From DASROJ01 sp035646975 (lineage in GTDB: Bacteria; Acidobacteriota; Polarisedimenticolia; JACPZX01; DASXTC01): a stretch of DNA of 6,316 nt. Made by a program: the position numbers and the translations under genes. Positions 5,043 to 6,316 of the stretch are shown piece after piece. The notes under the pieces were generated by a model. The model worked only from the letters and a program-made list of their open reading frames with translations. It was not told the origin of the DNA and searched no databases. Location: contig DASROJ010000280.1 of NCBI GenBank assembly GCA_035646975.1, forward strand, positions 1 through 6,316. The letters run 5' to 3'. Each line of letters starts with the position of its first letter. The first letter of the stretch is position 1.

Positions 5043-6316
5043 TCACAGCGGGTTACGCCTGTCGGTTTCGGTTGTTCCTGACTGTGTTCGTGTCGGGGTT
5101 CCGTACACGGCGTCGCCGCCGGAGTCCGCCGTGTCGCGTGGTTGGACACCCCCCGCCGCGGTGGCGCACTCGGCGCCGAGACCGAATCGCTTCAGCTTGC
5201 TGTAGAGACTGCTGCGGTTGATGCCCAGCATCGCCGCGGCTTGCTTCTTGTTCCCGTGGCAGCGTTGCAGCGTCTCGAGGATGTGATCCCGCTCGTTCTG
5301 CTCGAGCGAGGCCGGGTGGGCGGTCGTGCTGGAGCGCGCCGCCTTGACGCCGATCGCGGAGCCGACGCGGGGAAGATGCTGCGGTGTCACCCGGCCGGTG
5401 TGGGTCATCAGCAGCGCGCGTTCGATGGCGTTTTCCATCTCGCGGATGTTGCCGGGCCACGCATACGCCGTGAGCACCGCCATTGCGTCGGGGGTGAAAC
5501 CGTCCACGCGCCGGTTCAGCCGCGCCGCGCAGTCGAGGAGGATCCGCCCGGCCAGGGCGGGAATGTCCTCGGCGCGCTCGCGCAGGGGGGGCAGCACGAT
5601 CGGGATGACGTTGAGGCGGTAGAACAGGTCCTCCCTGAAGACGCCGCTGGTCATCCGTTGCGCCAGGTCGCGATGGGTCGCCGCGATGACTCTCACGTCG
5701 GACTGGAGCGTCTGTTCTCCGCCGACTCGCTCGAACCGGCGCTCCTGGAGAAAGCGAAGCAACGCGAGCTGGGCCGACGGCGGGATGTCTCCGATCTCAT
5801 CCAGGAAGACAGTGCCCCCTTCCGCCAGCTCGAAACGCCCCTTCTTCTGCTTCGCCGCGCCGGTGAACGCGCCGATCTCGTGGCCGAACAGCTCGGACAT
5901 CAGCAGCCCTTCCGAATAAACCGCGCAGTTCGTCTCGATGAACGGATTGGCTGCGCGAAGGCTGTTCAGATGGATCGTTCGCGCCAGGTGGCTCTTGCCG
6001 GTTCCACTCTCGCCCAGGATCAGCACGGTGGAGTCGGCGCGAATGACCTCCTCCACGAGGGCGCGCACATCGCGCATGCAGTCGCTCAGGCCGGACAGCT
6101 GCGACAGCGCAAACCTGCTCTTGATGTCCTGCATGAGGGTGGCATTACGGCGCTTCTCCGCGCTGAGCGCCTCGCCCGCGCGACGCCCCTCTTCGGCCAG
6201 CCTCTTCATCTCGAGGACGCGACGCACCATGCAGACGAGCTGCTCGTTTCGCACCGGTTTGACCAGGTAGTCGTGCGCGCCCTTCTTGAGCGCTTCCACC
6301 GCGGACTCCACCGTCG
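5043..6316 (-). CDS. NtrC-family sigma-54-dependent response regulator (5' end outside window)
   Basis: This is an enhancer-binding activator that uses ATP hydrolysis to open sigma-54 promoter complexes. The gene enters from beyond base 6316: the frame is open to the edge, and the first residues (TVESAVEALKKGAHDYLVKPV) are the end of a receiver domain with its conserved Lys-Pro, so the GTG at 6311 is an internal Val codon. Counting from that Val as residue 1, a coiled linker (about 33-65) precedes the AAA+ domain (about 70-315). The AAA+ domain has Walker A GESGTGKS (100-107), GAFTGA (147-152), Walker B GGTVFLDE (165-172), sensor I ATHRDL, arginine fingers around FREDLFYRL (R226, R232) and sensor II WPGNIRE. 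A Fis-type helix-turn-helix lies at about 340-376. A 44-residue polar tail follows the helix-turn-helix. It is longer than usual, and its DNA contains the candidate activator sites. The cognate kinase may be one of the two downstream or one outside the window. Confidence 0.97.
   Translation of the reverse strand, partial: TVESAVEALKKGAHDYLVKPVRNEQLVCMVRRVLEMKRLAEEGRRAGEALSAEKRRNATLMQDIKSRFALSQLSGLSDCMRDVRALVEEVIRADSTVLILGESGTGKSHLARTIHLNSLRAANPFIETNCAVYSEGLLMSELFGHEIGAFTGAAKQKKGRFELAEGGTVFLDEIGDIPPSAQLALLRFLQERRFERVGGEQTLQSDVRVIAATHRDLAQRMTSGVFREDLFYRLNVIPIVLPPLRERAEDIPALAGRILLDCAARLNRRVDGFTPDAMAVLTAYAWPGNIREMENAIERALLMTHTGRVTPQHLPRVGSAIGVKAARSSTTAHPASLEQNERDHILETLQRCHGNKKQAAAMLGINRSSLYSKLKRFGLGAECATAAGGVQPRDTADSGGDAVYGTPTRTQSGTTETDRRNPL
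5090..5108. promoter_or_regulatory. Candidate upstream activator site 1 (dyad GTGT-N11-ACAC)
   Basis: The plus strand reads GTGTCGGGGTTCCGTACAC. With the flanking bases the arms extend to CGTGT/ACACG. The centre is at 5099, about 113 bp upstream of the predicted sigma-54 start, inside the last codons of the activator gene. Fis-type helix-turn-helix domains of NtrC-family activators bind dyads of about this size at about this distance. The arms are short, so the assignment rests on the second copy with identical spacing. Confidence 0.42.
5131..5149. promoter_or_regulatory. Candidate upstream activator site 2 (dyad GTGTC-N9-GACAC)
   Basis: The plus strand reads GTGTCGCGTGGTTGGACAC, a 5-bp-arm dyad of the same GTGT-N11-ACAC form as site 1 and identical to it at 12 of 19 positions. 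The centre is at 5140, about 154 bp upstream of the predicted start and 41 bp (close to four helical turns) from site 1. The two would therefore lie on the same DNA face. It overlaps the coding end of the activator. Confidence 0.45.

Noticed and set aside
6309..6311. GTG as the start of the sigma-54 activator.
   Set aside because: The preceding codon is in frame and the sequence begins mid-receiver. The GTG is the Val of TVESAV, so the gene continues beyond the window.

Overview
The window is a GC-rich bacterial segment in which all recognisable genes lie on the minus strand and are packed with almost no spacing. In transcription order (high to low coordinates) they are: (1) the C-terminal two thirds or so of an NtrC-family sigma-54 activator/response regulator, entering from beyond base 6316 and ending at 5043; (2) a secreted subtilisin-like (S8) protease, 4951-3320, ending in three QIAIWG repeats; (3) a multi-membrane-span hybrid histidine kinase, 3292-1298; (4) a soluble REC-HisKA-HATPase histidine kinase, 1301-117; (5) the first 40 codons of an exported protein or lipoprotein, 120-1, leaving the window. 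The organism cannot be named. High GC, sigma-54 regulation, abundant hybrid kinases and S8 proteases with IWG-type tails suggest a soil or sediment lineage such as Acidobacteriota or a deltaproteobacterial group. This is a low-confidence inference.

The 90-bp gap between the activator and the protease is the only real intergenic region. It holds a near-consensus -24/-12 sigma-54 promoter (4996-5012) aimed at the protease gene, with a predicted leader of about 35 nt and a good Shine-Dalgarno. Upstream, inside the 3' end of the activator gene, are two 19-bp dyads of the same form (GTGT-N11-ACAC) whose centres are 41 bp apart, at about -113 and -154. That is the position and layout expected of upstream activator sites. 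Genes 2 to 5 are separated by 27 bp and then by two ATGA stop/start overlaps, so they look like one translationally coupled operon.

The simplest reading is a self-contained signalling module. An activator encoded next door turns on, through sigma-54, an operon that makes an exported protease, a membrane hybrid kinase, a cytoplasmic receiver-kinase and another exported protein. The two kinases and the activator together carry two kinase cores and three receiver domains (one only partly visible). No HPt domain and no receptor with a large periplasmic domain is visible. Which kinase phosphorylates which receiver, and whether the protease makes or removes the signal, cannot be read from the sequence.
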